Below, piece by piece: positions 63,541 to 64,000 of a stretch of 64,000 bases of DNA; within the stretch, counting starts at the first letter, position 1, and each line of letters starts with the position of its first letter. Both the position numbers and the translations under genes were made by a program. This stretch comes from Larus michahellis. Its lineage: Eukaryota; Chordata; Aves; Charadriiformes; Laridae. The DNA lies in the NCBI RefSeq assembly GCF_964199755.1, contig NC_133896.1:176627092-176691091 (forward strand), in the 5' to 3' direction. The notes beneath the pieces are model-generated. The model was not told the DNA's origin, made no database searches, and was given only the letters and a program-made list of their open reading frames with translations.

Positions 63541-63815
63541 GATGGAGACAGACTCATCTCAGTGCACAGCAGGACAATGAGAAACAATGGACATAAGTTG
63601 GAACACAGGAAATTTGAACTTCATAAAGAAAGCATTTAAAAATAAATTAAAAGAATAATGATCATGGTCAAACACTAGCACAGGCTGCCCAGGAGGCTGT
63701 GGAGTCTCCATCCTTTGAGGAATTCGCAACTTCACAAATTCCTGAGCAACCTGTTTTGAACAGAATATGGTTGGACTACAGAACTCTAGAGGTCCCTTCC
63801 AGCGTTCCTGATTCT
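63541..63815 (+). repeat. CR1 3' fragment, interrupted by an A-rich stretch
   Basis: GATGGAGACAGACTCATCTC, then ACAATGGACATAAGTTGGAA, CACAGGCTGCCCAGGAGG, GTGGAGTCTCCATCC and GGTTGGACTACAGAACTC, follows the CR1 order to AGGTCCCTTCC and CTGATTC. An A-rich insertion at about 63636-63660 replaces part of the usual body. Confidence 0.9.
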
Positions 63816-64000
63816 TTTCTAAATCACCACAAACTGTAAAACTGCACATCCAAATGTTAGTTAATAGCAAAAACATTGCAATAAGCACATTTAGGCACAT
63901 TACCTAAGTGGTATAACCTGTGTTGTTTTCATTGTCAGTACCACTGCTTTAACCTACTAACTGTTAGGCATTGAAAGAAGCACTGAGTAGTCATCTTTAG

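Larger units (their letters stand above)
58816..64000 (-). other. UCHL3: UCHL3 first visible intron (incomplete), no gene seen
   Basis: AT-rich sequence running off the right edge. There is no CpG island here, so the UCHL3 promoter and first exon must lie beyond 64000. It holds two CR1 pieces (60984 and 63541), a C/A-rich tract (61991) and A-runs, for example near 61670 and 62320. Confidence 0.85.

Noticed and set aside
58816..64000. Search for the UCHL3 initiator exon (18 N-terminal residues)
   Set aside because: No matching sequence and no CpG island in this interval, so the exon is placed beyond the window.

Overview
This is vertebrate nuclear DNA, almost certainly from a bird. It is AT-rich, with short coding exons split by long introns, one CpG island, and several CR1 LINE copies carrying the CR1 3' end (GGACTAGATGATCT, then GGTCCCTTCCAACC, then ATTCTATGATTCT). 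CR1 is the dominant LINE of birds. I cannot name the species.

Two genes can be named, both on the minus strand. UCHL3 (ubiquitin carboxyl-terminal hydrolase L3) occupies about 26.46 kb to beyond the right edge. Seven coding exons, read right to left, join without a frame break to give residues 19-230 of a 230-residue enzyme. They include catalytic Cys95, His169 and Asp184 and oxyanion Gln89. The exon(s) for the first 18 residues lie outside the window. LMO7 (LIM domain only 7) starts about 6.5 kb downstream of the UCHL3 stop. Its first coding exon (20076-20144) sits in a CpG island at about 19.83-20.76 kb, and everything left of it is presumably LMO7 intron 1. The UCHL3-then-LMO7 tandem order matches mammals as I know it.

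Layout: 1-20075, LMO7 intron 1 (CR1 scrap, homopolymers, conserved-looking AT-rich blocks, two orphan open frames). 19830-20760, LMO7 CpG-island promoter. 20823-21502, a CR1 copy just upstream of the island, bounded by an 18-bp direct repeat. 21540-26450, intergenic. 26455-64000, UCHL3, with a 23-kb intron at 30578-53702 that carries a 1-kb CR1 with reverse-transcriptase motifs and remnants of older repeats.

The most interesting signal is in that 23-kb intron. On the minus strand 39130-39339 is a 210-nt, 70-codon open segment with an AG acceptor, a GTAAGT donor and a dense CpG cluster in AT-rich surroundings. Both neighbouring UCHL3 exons meet in phase 0, so it could be spliced in without a frameshift. 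It would then fall between residues 158 and 159, inside the crossover loop that gates the UCHL3 active site. This is a prediction from sequence only.

I found no tRNA, rRNA, CRISPR array, complete transposon or complete intronless gene. Most long open frames in the window are chance frames, CR1 fragments or CpG-island artefacts.
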